Notes under the pieces: model-generated | What the model was told of the DNA's origin: nothing | Databases searched by the model: none | Seen by the model: only the letters and a program-made list of their open reading frames with translations | Translations under genes and position numbers: made by a program | Shown: positions 33,327 to 42,116 of the stretch, in pieces | Layout: every line of letters begins with the position of its first letter | How positions within the stretch are numbered: the first letter of the stretch is position 1 | NCBI RefSeq assembly: GCF_013416325.1 | Contig: NZ_JACCGK010000028.1 | Coordinates: forward strand, 1-42,875 | DNA from: Vreelandella sedimenti | Lineage (GTDB): Bacteria; Pseudomonadota; Gammaproteobacteria; Pseudomonadales; Halomonadaceae | Direction: 5' to 3' | Length of the DNA: 42,875 nucleotides

Positions 33327-33754
33327 GGTAAGCTCTCGACCTTGGGAAGAAGAAAGAAGTAGTCGAATAGATCGTCATTGTTCTCGCCCAAGGCCACAGT
33401 CACGTCAATGCGACAATCACTTCCACTGTCATCTTTTGCAATGCGGCTGTGGGAAGAAGAGGCTCCCCGTAGCGGTGTCGCATCACTATTTTGAAACCAA
33501 TGCTCCTTCCATGCACTCTGCACGTCAGAAGTGTCGATATCCTCGCAGGTCTGCCCTGTTTCGAGCGTGGCTAGCCGAGCCCAAAGCCGCTCCTGAGCAT
33601 CCACAGCCGCAACACTTGCCACCGAGCGCTGGTAGCCTGCATTAGCACTTTGCAGCGCTTTAAGCTGCATGGCGGCTACGCCGATCAGGCCAATCGAGAG
33701 AACCACCAGTGCGATTAGCGCTTCTAATAAGCTAAAACCGCGCTGAGAGTTCAT
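33323..33754 (-). CDS. pilV: Type IV pilus modification/minor pilin PilV
   Basis: A 143-residue minor pilin with prepilin signature SQRGFSLLEALIALVVLSIGLIG and the PilV-typical continuation AAMQLKALQSANAGYQRS. Its role in the family is priming pilus assembly in the inner membrane along with PilW, PilX and FimU. AAGGAGAG stands seven bases before the ATG, within the preceding short frame. It overlaps pilW by four bases, so the cluster is transcribed and translated as a unit. Confidence 0.85.
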   Translation of the reverse strand: MNSQRGFSLLEALIALVVLSIGLIGVAAMQLKALQSANAGYQRSVASVAAVDAQERLWARLATLETGQTCEDIDTSDVQSAWKEHWFQNSDATPLRGASSSHSRIAKDDSGSDCRIDVTVALGENNDDLFDYFFLLPKVESLP

Positions 33755-33951
33755 GACCCACTCTCCTTCCTACGAATGCTGCCCAATGTGCTAAGCACCA
33801 GCGTTACAGAATGAGCTGAAGCACTTTGATGGGTGGGGTTTAGCGTCATTTCGCAGGGTGAGTCAGGGCAGTTGGAAATGTCTCCGTCGCCCACACTTTG
33901 AAAGCGTTGTCGCCTTAACTCACCAACAGGCATTGGGTAACCTTTCGCCAC
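33751..33951 (-). pseudogene. FimT/GspH-like C-terminal remnant between pilE and pilV
   Basis: A 66-codon frame begins inside the pilE 3' end and finishes at the pilV start. It lacks the pilin N-terminus. Its C-terminal part, AHSVTLVLSTLGSIRRKE, resembles the final strand of FimT/GspH proteins (compare KLVLSQLGRLRID in the pseudopilin at 12.8 kb), and NCPDSPCE supplies a cysteine pair. FimT or FimU genes commonly stand upstream of pilV in this cluster. I read it as the tail of a fimT/fimU gene left by a deletion; a real short protein cannot be excluded. Confidence 0.4.
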
Positions 33952-34315
33952 TCGAACTTAAGGTTATATTCTCTTCGCAGCCATCATCTTGAGCGGTGCT
34001 CGCAGTCAGTAGGTAGCCGTCACCGTTAATACTCTCAGCAATCTCATAGTTTTTTTCGGGGGAGAACGCATTGATGGTGCAATCGCGATAGCTGTAAGAC
34101 CGCGTGTAACAGCGCTCAAGCTCCGAAGCGGCTTGCATAAGGCCCGCATGGGCGTCGGTTCGCACTGATTTTTGCACGTAGCGGGTATAGCTGGGGTAGG
34201 CAATGGCGGCGACGATGCCGATGATCACCAGCACAATCATCAATTCAATGAGGGTGAAGCCGCGTTGGCCATTCAGTAAAGAACGGCCAGTCGAAAGATG
34301 AGAGGTATAAGACAC
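33920..34315 (-). CDS. pilE: Type IV pilin PilE-like
   Basis: Minor or major type IV pilin, 131 residues from the preferred start. The prepilin site and helix are NGQRGFTLIELMIVLVIIGI (cleavage after Gly, methylated Phe, Glu at +5), followed by AAIAYPSYTRYVQKSVRTDA. The C-terminus ENITLSSSGERLPNACW, with a terminal Cys-Trp, is typical of PilE-like proteins, and four cysteines are present. I prefer a GTG at 34315 because AGGAG lies nine bases upstream; the ATG at 34345 has no ribosome site and would lengthen the leader by ten residues. It follows ispH on the same strand, the order known from Pseudomonas. Confidence 0.85.
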   Translation of the reverse strand: MSYTSHLSTGRSLLNGQRGFTLIELMIVLVIIGIVAAIAYPSYTRYVQKSVRTDAHAGLMQAASELERCYTRSYSYRDCTINAFSPEKNYEIAESINGDGYLLTASTAQDDGCEENITLSSSGERLPNACW

Positions 34316-34396
34316 GCGGCTCCGCTCCTGTATTAGTGGGCTCATACTGTTTTAGTATGTCGCAAACTAATACGCATTGCATTGCGAGGCCTATGG

Positions 34397-35374
34397 TTAG
34401 CTGCTGGCGATCACCTTTTCACGCAACTCCTTTGGCATAGAGAAAGTAATGGTTTCCTCACGGCCCTGTAGCTCTTCAGGTAATGCAGCCCCCATGGTCT
34501 GCAGCTTGGCAATCACACCTTTCACCAATACTTCAGGGGCACTGGCGCCAGCGGTGACGCCCACACGCGCTACGTTCTCAAGCCACTTGGGGTCGATCTG
34601 GTCAGCGTTATCAATCAAGTAGGCGGGCGTGCCCATGCGCTCAGAAAGCTCTCGCAAGCGGTTAGAGTTGGAGCTATTGGGGCTGCCCACCACCAGCAAT
34701 AGATCGCTCTGGGCCGCTAGCTCACGTACTGCATCCTGACGGTTCTGCGTGGCGTAGCAAATATCGTCATTGCGTGGCCCCTGAATCTCGGCAAACTTAT
34801 CGCGCAGTGCGTCGATCACCTTAGCGGTGTCATCCATCGACAGCGTAGTTTGGGTCACGAAGGCCAGCTTTGAGGGATCATTCACCTCCAGCTTAGCGAC
34901 GTCTTCTTCGTCCTCTACCAAGTAGATACGCCCGCCGTGGGAGGTGTCATAACGCCCCATGGTGCCTTCGACTTCCGGGTGGCCTTCATGGCCGATGAGA
35001 ATGCACTCTTGACCACGCTTGGCGTAGCGCAATACTTCCAGGTGCACTTTAGTGACCAGTGGGCAGGTGGCGTCGAATACCTTCAAGCCCCGCTGCTCAG
35101 CATCGGCTTGCACCGCACGGGAAACACCGTGGGCGGAGAAGATAACGATGACATCGTCCGGCACTTCATCCAGTTCTTCAACAAACACTGCCCCACGGGC
35201 GCGCAGCGTTTCGACCACAAAGCGGTTATGCACAACCTCATGGCGCACGTAAATCGGCGGGCCAAACACATCCAGCGCGCGATTAACGATATCGATCGCG
35301 CGATCCACACCGGCACAAAAACCACGCGGATTGGCTAACTTGATCTGTATGGGCTGTGCTTGCGTCGTTTGCAT
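34397..35374 (-). CDS. ispH: 4-hydroxy-3-methylbut-2-enyl diphosphate reductase
   Basis: Iron-sulfur enzyme that makes IPP and DMAPP in the last step of the MEP isoprenoid pathway. The three cluster cysteines are visible in NPRGFCAGVDRA, FDATCPLVTKVH and DDICYATQNRQ. The substrate-binding VGSPNSSNSNRL and the proton-donor Glu in EGTMGRYD are also present. The length is 325 from the ATG at 35374, which has AAGG seven bases upstream; an ATG at 35401 would add nine residues. It stands downstream of fkpB in the conserved ileS-lspA-fkpB-ispH order. Confidence 0.96.
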   Translation of the reverse strand: MQTTQAQPIQIKLANPRGFCAGVDRAIDIVNRALDVFGPPIYVRHEVVHNRFVVETLRARGAVFVEELDEVPDDVIVIFSAHGVSRAVQADAEQRGLKVFDATCPLVTKVHLEVLRYAKRGQECILIGHEGHPEVEGTMGRYDTSHGGRIYLVEDEEDVAKLEVNDPSKLAFVTQTTLSMDDTAKVIDALRDKFAEIQGPRNDDICYATQNRQDAVRELAAQSDLLLVVGSPNSSNSNRLRELSERMGTPAYLIDNADQIDPKWLENVARVGVTAGASAPEVLVKGVIAKLQTMGAALPEELQGREETITFSMPKELREKVIASS

Positions 35375-35412
35375 AGTAGCGCCTTGATGCGTAAGCGGCA
35401 TCGCTTAGTGAA

Positions 35413-35859
35413 TTAATGCGTTGTCACCGGTTTGACGTCGAGCACTTCGACCTCAAAGGTGAGCGTGCGGCCTGCTAACGGGTGATTGAAATCCACCTCG
35501 ATACGATCACCGTCAATGGTTTTGACCACACCTGGCAATTCCGTTCCCGCTTTATCGGCAAACGACATTACCATACCAATTTCCGGGGCTTCATCGCCAA
35601 AATCTGCCCGCTTCAGGGTCTGAATATTTTGCGGGTTGTGCTGTCCGAATGCATGTTCAGGGGTTATCTGAAAGGTACCCTCCTGCCCCGCAGCCAACCC
35701 TTTAATCGGATGCTCAAAACCGGGCGGCAAATTTCCGTCGCCAAACTCGAAGGTAGCCGGTGCTTTGTCTTTGGTGGAGTCCACCAACGTGCCATCTTCC
35801 AGCTTTAAGGTGAAGTGTAGCGTCACCTCCATGCCTTCATCGATCAGATAGTCGCTCAT
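35413..35859 (-). CDS. fkpB: FKBP-type peptidyl-prolyl cis-trans isomerase (SlpA-like)
   Basis: Cytoplasmic prolyl isomerase of the SlyD/SlpA branch, 148 residues. The FKBP half-domains VTLHFTLKLEDGTLVDST and LPPGFEHPIKGLAAGQEG flank an inserted chaperone flap (about 75-125 with HAFGQHNP). The C-terminal DFNHPLAGRTLTFEVEV closes the barrel. The histidine-rich metal tail of SlyD is absent, which fits SlpA/FkpB. The start at 35859 has GAGAA seven bases upstream. It lies between lspA and ispH, its standard place. Confidence 0.93.
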   Translation of the reverse strand: MSDYLIDEGMEVTLHFTLKLEDGTLVDSTKDKAPATFEFGDGNLPPGFEHPIKGLAAGQEGTFQITPEHAFGQHNPQNIQTLKRADFGDEAPEIGMVMSFADKAGTELPGVVKTIDGDRIEVDFNHPLAGRTLTFEVEVLDVKPVTTH

Positions 35860-35895
35860 AGCAGTTCTCAATATACAGTTGTTCTCTACGTTCTA

Positions 35896-36438
35896 TTAAT
35901 GGGAAGTCTTGGCCGCTTTTTTGCGCCGCCGCTCGCCCATAATGGATTCCCAGATTAAAGCGACTGCCCCCAGGGTAATCGCTATATCCGCCACGTTAAA
36001 CGCCGGGTAGTACCACCCAGCGACGTGAAACGATAAAAAGTCGACCACATAGCCATGAACCAGGCGGTCGTAGAGATTCCCCAGCGCCCCGCCAATAATC
36101 AGTGGCAGCGCTATCGCCAGTAACTTTTCATCGTGTTTGATGCGTGAAAGCCACACCGTCAACGCCACGCTGGCTCCCACAGCAATCAACGCGAAGAACC
36201 AGCGCTGCCAGCCAGGATGTGTGGCTAAAAAGCTGAACGCCGCGCCAGTGTTGTGCAGTAGCGTCAGGTTAAAGAACGGCAGCACTTCTACCGGCTGGGC
36301 GTAGCCCAACTGACTGCTGGCTACGTATTTGGTAGCTAGATCCAAGGCAACCACCGCCACCGCTAACCACAGCCAGCGCAGCGGCCGCTGCATCGTCGGC
36401 CGCGCGCTTGCACCAGGCATGCTTTTATCTTTACGCAT
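35896..36438 (-). CDS. lspA: Lipoprotein signal peptidase
   Basis: Inner membrane aspartyl protease that removes signal peptides from prolipoproteins such as the BamD encoded here. Four membrane helices are visible, and the two catalytic aspartates are in GALGNLYDRLVHGYVVDF and FNVADIAITLGA. The conserved HNTGAAFSFL follows the first helix. The ATG at 36438 overlaps the ileS stop by eight bases and gives 180 residues; an in-frame ATG at 36420 is possible. The C-terminus ends in a basic RRRKKAAK tail. Confidence 0.94.
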   Translation of the reverse strand: MRKDKSMPGASARPTMQRPLRWLWLAVAVVALDLATKYVASSQLGYAQPVEVLPFFNLTLLHNTGAAFSFLATHPGWQRWFFALIAVGASVALTVWLSRIKHDEKLLAIALPLIIGGALGNLYDRLVHGYVVDFLSFHVAGWYYPAFNVADIAITLGAVALIWESIMGERRRKKAAKTSH

Positions 36439-39262
36439 AGCGGCGAATCTCACCGCTGCCTTCGGGGAGGTTGCTGATACAGCGACCACATAGGTCCGGA
36501 TGATCAGCGTGAGTACCGACATCCGGGCGGTGGTGCCAGCAGCGCTCACACTTGGTGTTGTCGCTGGCTTTGACTGAGACTTTCAGGCTATCCAGCTCGG
36601 TCGCTTCTGCATCACTTGCAGCAGCCAGGGGCTTAAGCGTGACTTCGCTAGTTAGCATCACAAAGCGCAGTTCATCGCCCAGTTTGGCCAGCGTCGCCTG
36701 CAGCTCGTCGCTGACATACAGGGTGACTTCAGCTGCCAGGCTACCCTTAATGACTTTGGCATTACGGGCATCTTCCAGGCACTTGTTGACCGAGTGCTTG
36801 ACCTCCAGCACTTGCTCCCAGAAAGCACGACCCAATTCAGCGTTTTCTTCCAGGCTGCCAAGGTTAGTGTAGTAAGTCTCCAGCAGCACGCTGTCGCCGC
36901 GCTTACCGGGGATGTTTTCGTGAATCTCCTCAGCGGTAAAGGAGAGAATCGGCGCGATCCAGCGACTCAGCGCTTCCACCACGTGATAGAGCGCGGTTTG
37001 TGCACTGCGCCGCGCCAGCGAATCGGTTTGCGTGGTGTACTGGCGGTCTTTAATCACATCCAGGTAGAAGCCACCCAGTTCCCGGGCACAGAAACCATGC
37101 ACCTGTTGGTAAACATCCAGGAAGCGGTACTCTTCGTAGGCTTTTTCGATCCGCGCCTGCAATTGGTGGGCACGATCCACCACCCACTGATCCAGTGCCA
37201 GCATATCGTCAAACGCTACCTGGTTTTTATCTGGATCAAACCCGTTAAGGTTCGAAAGCAGGAAGCGAGCGGTGTTACGAATCCGCCGATACACATCAGA
37301 GGTGCGTTTCAAAATTTCGTCAGAAACGGCCATTTCACCAGAGTAATCGGTGGAGGCGACCCACAGGCGCAGAATATCGCCGCCCAGCTTGTCCATCACT
37401 TCCTGGGGAGCCACCACATTGCCCAGCGATTTGGACTGCTTGCGGCCCTGGGAATCGACGGTAAAGCCGTGGGTCAGCAGTTGACGATACGGCGGATGGC
37501 CATCAATCGCAGAACCGGTGAGCAGCGACGAGTGGAACCAGCCACGGTGCTGGTCGGAGCCTTCCAGGTAGAGATCCGCCCGTGGGCCGCTTTCGTGGCC
37601 ATGGGGGTGCGAGCCGCGAAGTACGTGGCGGTGGGTGGTGCCAGAGTCGAACCAGACATCCAGGGTATCGGTGACTTTATCGTAATCCGCCGCTTCGGCA
37701 CCCAGCAGCTCTGCCGGGTCGAGTTTGAACCAGGCATCGATGCCTTCCAGCTCAACGCGCTTGGCCGCCTCTTCCATCAATCCAACGGTGCGCGGATGCA
37801 GCTCACCGGTTTGCTTGTGCAGGAAGAACGGGATCGGCACGCCCCAGTTACGCTGGCGCGAGATACACCAATCCGGGCGGTTGGCGATCATGCTGTGCAG
37901 ACGCGCCTGGCCCCAGGCAGGCGTAAACGCCGTCGCTTCGATACCTTCAAGGGCACGTTCACGCAGCGTTTTGCCGTCTTTGCCTTCAATATCCATACCC
38001 ACAAACCACTGCGCCGTAGCACGGTAGATCACCGGCGTTTTGTGGCGCCAGCAGTGCATGTAGCTATGTTTGATCGGGATATGCGCCATCAGAGCACCCA
38101 CTTCGCGCAGTTTTTCGACGATATGCGGGTTGGCCTTCCAAATCATCTGGCCGCCGAAGAACGGCAGGTCGTCAACGTAAACACCATTTCCCTGCACCGG
38201 GTTGAGCATGTCATCAAACTCCATGCCATGCTCGCGGCAGGTGATAAAGTCATCCATACCGTAAGAGGGCGCGGAGTGAACGATACCGGTGCTACCCACT
38301 TCAGACTCGACGTACTCTGCCAGGTAGACGGGCGAGAGCCGATCGTAGAATGGGTGGCGGAAATTGATCAGGTCAAGATTTTTGCCCTGGGTCGTAGCAA
38401 TCACCTCGCCTTGCAAGCCAAAGCGCTCTAGACAGCTCTCCACCAACTCTTCCGCCAGCAACAGCAAACGCTCGCCAGTATCGACCAGTGCATAGGTGAA
38501 CTCAGGGTGAACGTTAAGCGCCTGGTTGGCCGGAATGGTCCACGGCGTGGTAGTCCAGATCACCACTGCCGCAGGCTTGGCCAGTTCGCTTAAGCCAAAG
38601 GCGGCGGCGAGCTTGTCGGCATCTTCTACCGGGAAGGCGACGTCGATGGCGTCGGATTTCTTATCAGCGTACTCGACTTCGGCTTCCGCCAGCGCCGAAC
38701 CACAGTCAAAGCACCAGTTGACCGGCTTCAAACCTTTAAACACGTAACCCGCGTCGACCATCTCGGCCAAGGCACGAATCTCGCTCGCTTCGTTGGCGAA
38801 ATCCATAGTGCGGTATGGGTGATCCCAATCGCCAATAATGCCTAAACGAACAAAGTCGGCCAGTTGTGTTTCAACTTGGGCGCCAGCGTATTCACGGCAA
38901 AGCTCACGGGCGTGTTCCGGCGCCAGGTTCTTGCCGTGAGTGGTTTCTACTTTGTGCTCAATGGGCAAGCCGTGGCAGTCCCAGCCGGGCACATAAGGCG
39001 CATCGAAACCGGCTAAATTCTTCGATTTAACGATAATATCTTTAAGGATTTTATTAACGGCGTGACCAATATGAATACTACCGTTGGCGTAGGGAGGGCC
39101 ATCGTGCAGCACAAATAGCGGCGCGCCCGCACGCGCTTCCCGCAGGCGCTGGTAAATGTTCATATCCTGCCATTGGGAAACCCGCCCTGGCTCCTGCTTT
39201 GGCAGCATGCCGCGCATGGGAAAGTCAGTTTCAGGCAAATTCAGCGTGTGCTTATAATCCAT
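36431..39262 (-). CDS. ileS: Isoleucine--tRNA ligase
   Basis: Class I synthetase that charges tRNA-Ile and edits valine. The HIGH motif is in GSIHIGHAVNK near residue 60; the KMSKS-equivalent reads KQSKSLGN near 600. The editing domain lies between them, and the C-terminal zinc knuckle CERCWHHR ... CGRCISNL is present. The length of 943 matches the E. coli-type enzyme. The ATG at 39262 gives MDYKHTLNLPETDFPMRG; the frame runs 63 codons farther into ribF in another phase and is not used. It starts eight bases after the ribF stop, so coupling is likely. Confidence 0.96.
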   Translation of the reverse strand: MDYKHTLNLPETDFPMRGMLPKQEPGRVSQWQDMNIYQRLREARAGAPLFVLHDGPPYANGSIHIGHAVNKILKDIIVKSKNLAGFDAPYVPGWDCHGLPIEHKVETTHGKNLAPEHARELCREYAGAQVETQLADFVRLGIIGDWDHPYRTMDFANEASEIRALAEMVDAGYVFKGLKPVNWCFDCGSALAEAEVEYADKKSDAIDVAFPVEDADKLAAAFGLSELAKPAAVVIWTTTPWTIPANQALNVHPEFTYALVDTGERLLLLAEELVESCLERFGLQGEVIATTQGKNLDLINFRHPFYDRLSPVYLAEYVESEVGSTGIVHSAPSYGMDDFITCREHGMEFDDMLNPVQGNGVYVDDLPFFGGQMIWKANPHIVEKLREVGALMAHIPIKHSYMHCWRHKTPVIYRATAQWFVGMDIEGKDGKTLRERALEGIEATAFTPAWGQARLHSMIANRPDWCISRQRNWGVPIPFFLHKQTGELHPRTVGLMEEAAKRVELEGIDAWFKLDPAELLGAEAADYDKVTDTLDVWFDSGTTHRHVLRGSHPHGHESGPRADLYLEGSDQHRGWFHSSLLTGSAIDGHPPYRQLLTHGFTVDSQGRKQSKSLGNVVAPQEVMDKLGGDILRLWVASTDYSGEMAVSDEILKRTSDVYRRIRNTARFLLSNLNGFDPDKNQVAFDDMLALDQWVVDRAHQLQARIEKAYEEYRFLDVYQQVHGFCARELGGFYLDVIKDRQYTTQTDSLARRSAQTALYHVVEALSRWIAPILSFTAEEIHENIPGKRGDSVLLETYYTNLGSLEENAELGRAFWEQVLEVKHSVNKCLEDARNAKVIKGSLAAEVTLYVSDELQATLAKLGDELRFVMLTSEVTLKPLAAASDAEATELDSLKVSVKASDNTKCERCWHHRPDVGTHADHPDLCGRCISNLPEGSGEIRRYA

Positions 39263-39269
39263 GGTCTGG

Positions 39270-40382
39270 TCAGCCGTTGTTAGCATCGGCGGCATCACCC
39301 GCCGAAGAAGAATCAGAAGGAATCGTGTTTGAAGACACCGCATTTGAAGACACTGCACTTGAAGACATGGCCTCACGCCCAAGCGGGGCCGAGGCCAGCG
39401 GAAGCGAATACTCCTGTTCAGCGTTCTCTTGGTCAGCGCTGTTCTGCCCACCTATTGCCGCCGTTAAATAGTGGCGAGCACGGGTCTGGTCACGTTCAAT
39501 TTGCGCTTTAAGTGCCTCAAGGTTGTCAAACTTCACCTCGCCCCGCAGGCGCGCGCAAGGAAACACCGTCATGCGTTGGCCGTAGAGATCACCTTTAAAA
39601 TCCAGCAGGTGCACCTCCAGCGTTGGCCGTTCCGAACCTACCGTAGGGCGGAAGCCCACATTCGCCACTGCTGGGTAGCGCTCGCCATTTTCAAGTTCAG
39701 CCACCACCGCATAAACCCCACGCAGCGTTAATGGCTGGGGCATCAGTGGCAAATTGGCAGTCGGCACACCAATGGTGCGCCCCAACTGCTGGTCGCGCAC
39801 CACTCGGCCATGTAACGAATAGGCACGACCCAGCAAGCGCGCAGCGGCAGAAAAATTGCCGCTGGCAAGCAAAGTGCGCACCCGCGAACTGGAAACCCGC
39901 TCGTCATCCACGGTAAAAGTACGCGTGTGCTCTACGCCAAACCCCTGTTCGCGCCCGACCTCCGCCAGCAGGGCAAAATCGCCGCGGCGGTCGCAGCCGA
40001 AGCGGAAATCATCGCCCACTACCAGGTGCTTAACGCCTAGCCCATCAATCAATACCTGATCGATAAACTCACGCCCGGTAAGGCTACGCAGCGCATCGTT
40101 AAACGGCAGCACCAGCACTTGTTCCGCACCAAAATCGCGGAGCAGCCGTACCTTCTCGCGCAACCGGGTTAAACGCGGCGGCGCTTGATCACCGGCAAAA
40201 AATTCACGCGGCTGGGGCTCGAACACCACCACTGTTAACGGCACACTCCAGCGCGCAGCATGCTCGCGGCACTGCTGCAGGATGGCTTGATGGCCGCGAT
40301 GCACCCCATCGAAATTACCGATGGTGGCAACGCAGCCACGATGAGCCGCTCTCAAGTTGTGCAGACCTCGAATAACGCGCAT
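39270..40382 (-). CDS. ribF: Bifunctional riboflavin kinase/FAD synthetase
   Basis: Makes FMN and then FAD. The N-terminal adenylyltransferase domain begins ATIGNFDGVHRGHQAIL and keeps the GNFDGVHRGH nucleotide-binding motif. The C-terminal riboflavin kinase domain includes RTIGVPTANLPL and GVYAVVAELENGERYPAVANVG. The family usually ends near residue 310-320. Here a tail of about 55 residues follows, rich in Ser, Ala and Asn and coded partly by 15-bp tandem repeats, so 370 residues is long for the family. GAGGTG stands just ahead of the ATG. It lies between murJ and ileS as expected. Confidence 0.95.
   Translation of the reverse strand: MRVIRGLHNLRAAHRGCVATIGNFDGVHRGHQAILQQCREHAARWSVPLTVVVFEPQPREFFAGDQAPPRLTRLREKVRLLRDFGAEQVLVLPFNDALRSLTGREFIDQVLIDGLGVKHLVVGDDFRFGCDRRGDFALLAEVGREQGFGVEHTRTFTVDDERVSSSRVRTLLASGNFSAAARLLGRAYSLHGRVVRDQQLGRTIGVPTANLPLMPQPLTLRGVYAVVAELENGERYPAVANVGFRPTVGSERPTLEVHLLDFKGDLYGQRMTVFPCARLRGEVKFDNLEALKAQIERDQTRARHYLTAAIGGQNSADQENAEQEYSLPLASAPLGREAMSSSAVSSNAVSSNTIPSDSSSAGDAADANNG
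39328..39372 (+). repeat. 15-bp tandem repeat in the ribF tail
   Basis: Three consecutive 15-base units, TTTGAAGACACCGCA, TTTGAAGACACTGCA and CTTGAAGACATGGCC, stand head to tail within the 3' end of ribF. On the coding strand they specify Ser-Ser-Asn-Ala-Val-type pentapeptides in the extra C-terminal tail. The unit is a multiple of three, so copy number changes would keep the frame. Confidence 0.8.
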
Positions 40383-40448
40383 GGCACCTCAGCCGTTGGA
40401 GGACATAAAGCCTCTGATTATAACGAACCCACACCCCAGGATGCAGTG

Positions 40449-42032
40449 TTATGAGTGCATTTTTAAATGACGAACGCGCAAACCCAGTGCCGCCAGCCAC
40501 GCGAAGTACAGCGAGCCGCCCAGTATGACTAATCCGGTGACCCAGCTTATCCGTTGCCAAAGGCCAAACGCGAGCCAAGCCTGCCAATCGGGCGCAATAA
40601 AATAGAGGGCCGCGCACATTAGCCCGCTGCCACCTAGTAACTGCACCGCATAGCGCTTCCAGCCCGGCTGAAAGACCAGCACGCCCTGCTTATGCAGTAA
40701 GTAACCCAGCAGGCCCGCGTTCAAGAACGCAGAAAGCGCGGTGGCTAACGCCAATCCGGCATGCGCCAGCGGCCAAATCAGCAGCAGGTTAAGCACCATA
40801 TTAGCGACCATGGCGATAATGCCTACCTTCACCGGGGTTTTGGTGTCTTGGCGAGCAAAAAATCCCGGTGCCAATACTTTGATCAGCATAAAGGCTATCA
40901 AGCCAAAGGCATAAGCACGCAGACTCATCGCCGCCATCTGGATGTCGTTGTCGGTCATTGCTCCATAATGGAACAACGTGATCAACAGTGGCTCGGCCAG
41001 CACCGCCAGGGCCAGTGCCGCGGGCAAGCCTAACAGCAATACAATGCGGATCGCCCAATCAAGCATCGCAGCAAAGTGCTCCTTGGACTGGTCAGCATGA
41101 CGTTTAGAGAGTGCCGGTAAAATCACGGTACCAATGGCCACCCCAAACACGCCCAACGGCAGTTCCACTAAACGATCCGAGTAGTAAAGCCACGACACGC
41201 TGCCCGCCGCCAGCAATGACGCCAAAACGGTATCCAACAGCAGGTTAATTTGCGACACCGATACCCCAAACAGCGCAGGCCCCATGAGTTTCAGTATGCG
41301 TCGCACGCCCTCATGAGCAAAATTAGGCCAGGGAGTAGGCATCAATCCCAATCGCAGCAAAAACGGCACCTGAAAAACCAACTGGGCCGCCCCGGCGATC
41401 AACACGCCCCAGGCGAGCGCCATGGCGGGCTCTTCCATTAGCGGCATTAAAAACAGCGCCGCACCAATCAGTGAAAGGTTAAGTAGCACCGGGGTAAATG
41501 CGGGAACCGCAAAGCGGTTCCAGGTATTCAGTACGCTACCGGAAAACGCAGTGAGCGAAATCAGCAGTAAATAGGGAAACGTTAAGCGCAGCATATCCGC
41601 GGTCAGCGCCAGCTTGTCTGGCTCACTGCCAAAACCGGGGGCAAAGACCCAAATCAGCCACGGCGCGCAGAGCATCGCCACGGCGGTAATTAGCGCCAGC
41701 ACCGCTGTTAAGCTACCGGCAGTGGCATCCAGCAGCGCGCGTATCTCCTCCCGGCTACGCTGGGTGGAGTACTCTGAAAGCACGGGTACGAAAGCCTGGT
41801 TGAAAGCCCCTTCGGCAAACAGACGGCGCAGAAAGTTAGGGATTTTAAACGCCACGAAAAACGCATCGGCGCCATCCCCTGCCCCTAAGAAGGTAGCGAT
41901 AACCACATCACGCGCCAGCCCCATCACTCTCGACAGCATGGTCATGGCACTGACCACAAGACCCGAGCGCATTAGCCCGCGACGCGCGACTGCGGTGCCT
42001 GGAGTTGTGTTGGGTGCTTTCTTCGCTGTCAT
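40449..42032 (-). CDS. murJ: Lipid II flippase MurJ
   Basis: MOP-superfamily membrane protein that moves lipid II to the periplasmic face for peptidoglycan synthesis. It has 527 residues and about 14 hydrophobic helices. The N-terminal core carries the family sequence MLSRVMGLARDVVIATFLGAG and FRRLFAEGAFNQAFVPVLSEY-like segment (here FLRRLFAEGAFNQAF) with the essential arginines. The first 20 residues are basic and precede a second in-frame Met. The ribosome site (GGATAG) is weak, so an internal start at codon 21 cannot be excluded. A terminator and a short tandem repeat separate it from rpsT; ribF follows. Confidence 0.95.
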   Translation of the reverse strand: MTAKKAPNTTPGTAVARRGLMRSGLVVSAMTMLSRVMGLARDVVIATFLGAGDGADAFFVAFKIPNFLRRLFAEGAFNQAFVPVLSEYSTQRSREEIRALLDATAGSLTAVLALITAVAMLCAPWLIWVFAPGFGSEPDKLALTADMLRLTFPYLLLISLTAFSGSVLNTWNRFAVPAFTPVLLNLSLIGAALFLMPLMEEPAMALAWGVLIAGAAQLVFQVPFLLRLGLMPTPWPNFAHEGVRRILKLMGPALFGVSVSQINLLLDTVLASLLAAGSVSWLYYSDRLVELPLGVFGVAIGTVILPALSKRHADQSKEHFAAMLDWAIRIVLLLGLPAALALAVLAEPLLITLFHYGAMTDNDIQMAAMSLRAYAFGLIAFMLIKVLAPGFFARQDTKTPVKVGIIAMVANMVLNLLLIWPLAHAGLALATALSAFLNAGLLGYLLHKQGVLVFQPGWKRYAVQLLGGSGLMCAALYFIAPDWQAWLAFGLWQRISWVTGLVILGGSLYFAWLAALGLRVRHLKMHS

Positions 42033-42039
42033 AAGCTAT

Positions 42040-42070
42040 CCAGAAAAATCATCTAGAAAAATCATCCAGA
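42040..42070. repeat. 13-bp tandem repeat upstream of murJ
   Basis: CCAGAAAAATCAT is followed directly by CTAGAAAAATCAT and then a partial CCAGA, giving about 2.4 units between the rpsT terminator and the murJ start codon, over the place where the murJ ribosome site should be. Confidence 0.7.
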
Positions 42071-42073
42071 CAC

Positions 42074-42101
42074 AAAAAAACCGGCCGCAGCCGGTTTTTT
42101 T
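42074..42101. terminator. Rho-independent terminator after rpsT
   Basis: Stem CCGGC / GCCGG with loop CGCA, flanked by seven A on one side and seven T on the other, 16 bases after the rpsT stop. The symmetric tracts extend the stem to 12 bp and would work on both strands; on the minus strand it ends the rpsT message. Confidence 0.9.
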
Positions 42102-42116
42102 ATGGCGCCTGCCGGC

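Noticed and set aside
36794..38431. A 545-codon plus-strand open frame
   Set aside because: It lies entirely antisense to ileS, whose domains are all intact; long antisense frames are common opposite GC-rich genes. The translation (rich in His, Arg, Gln) matches no domain.
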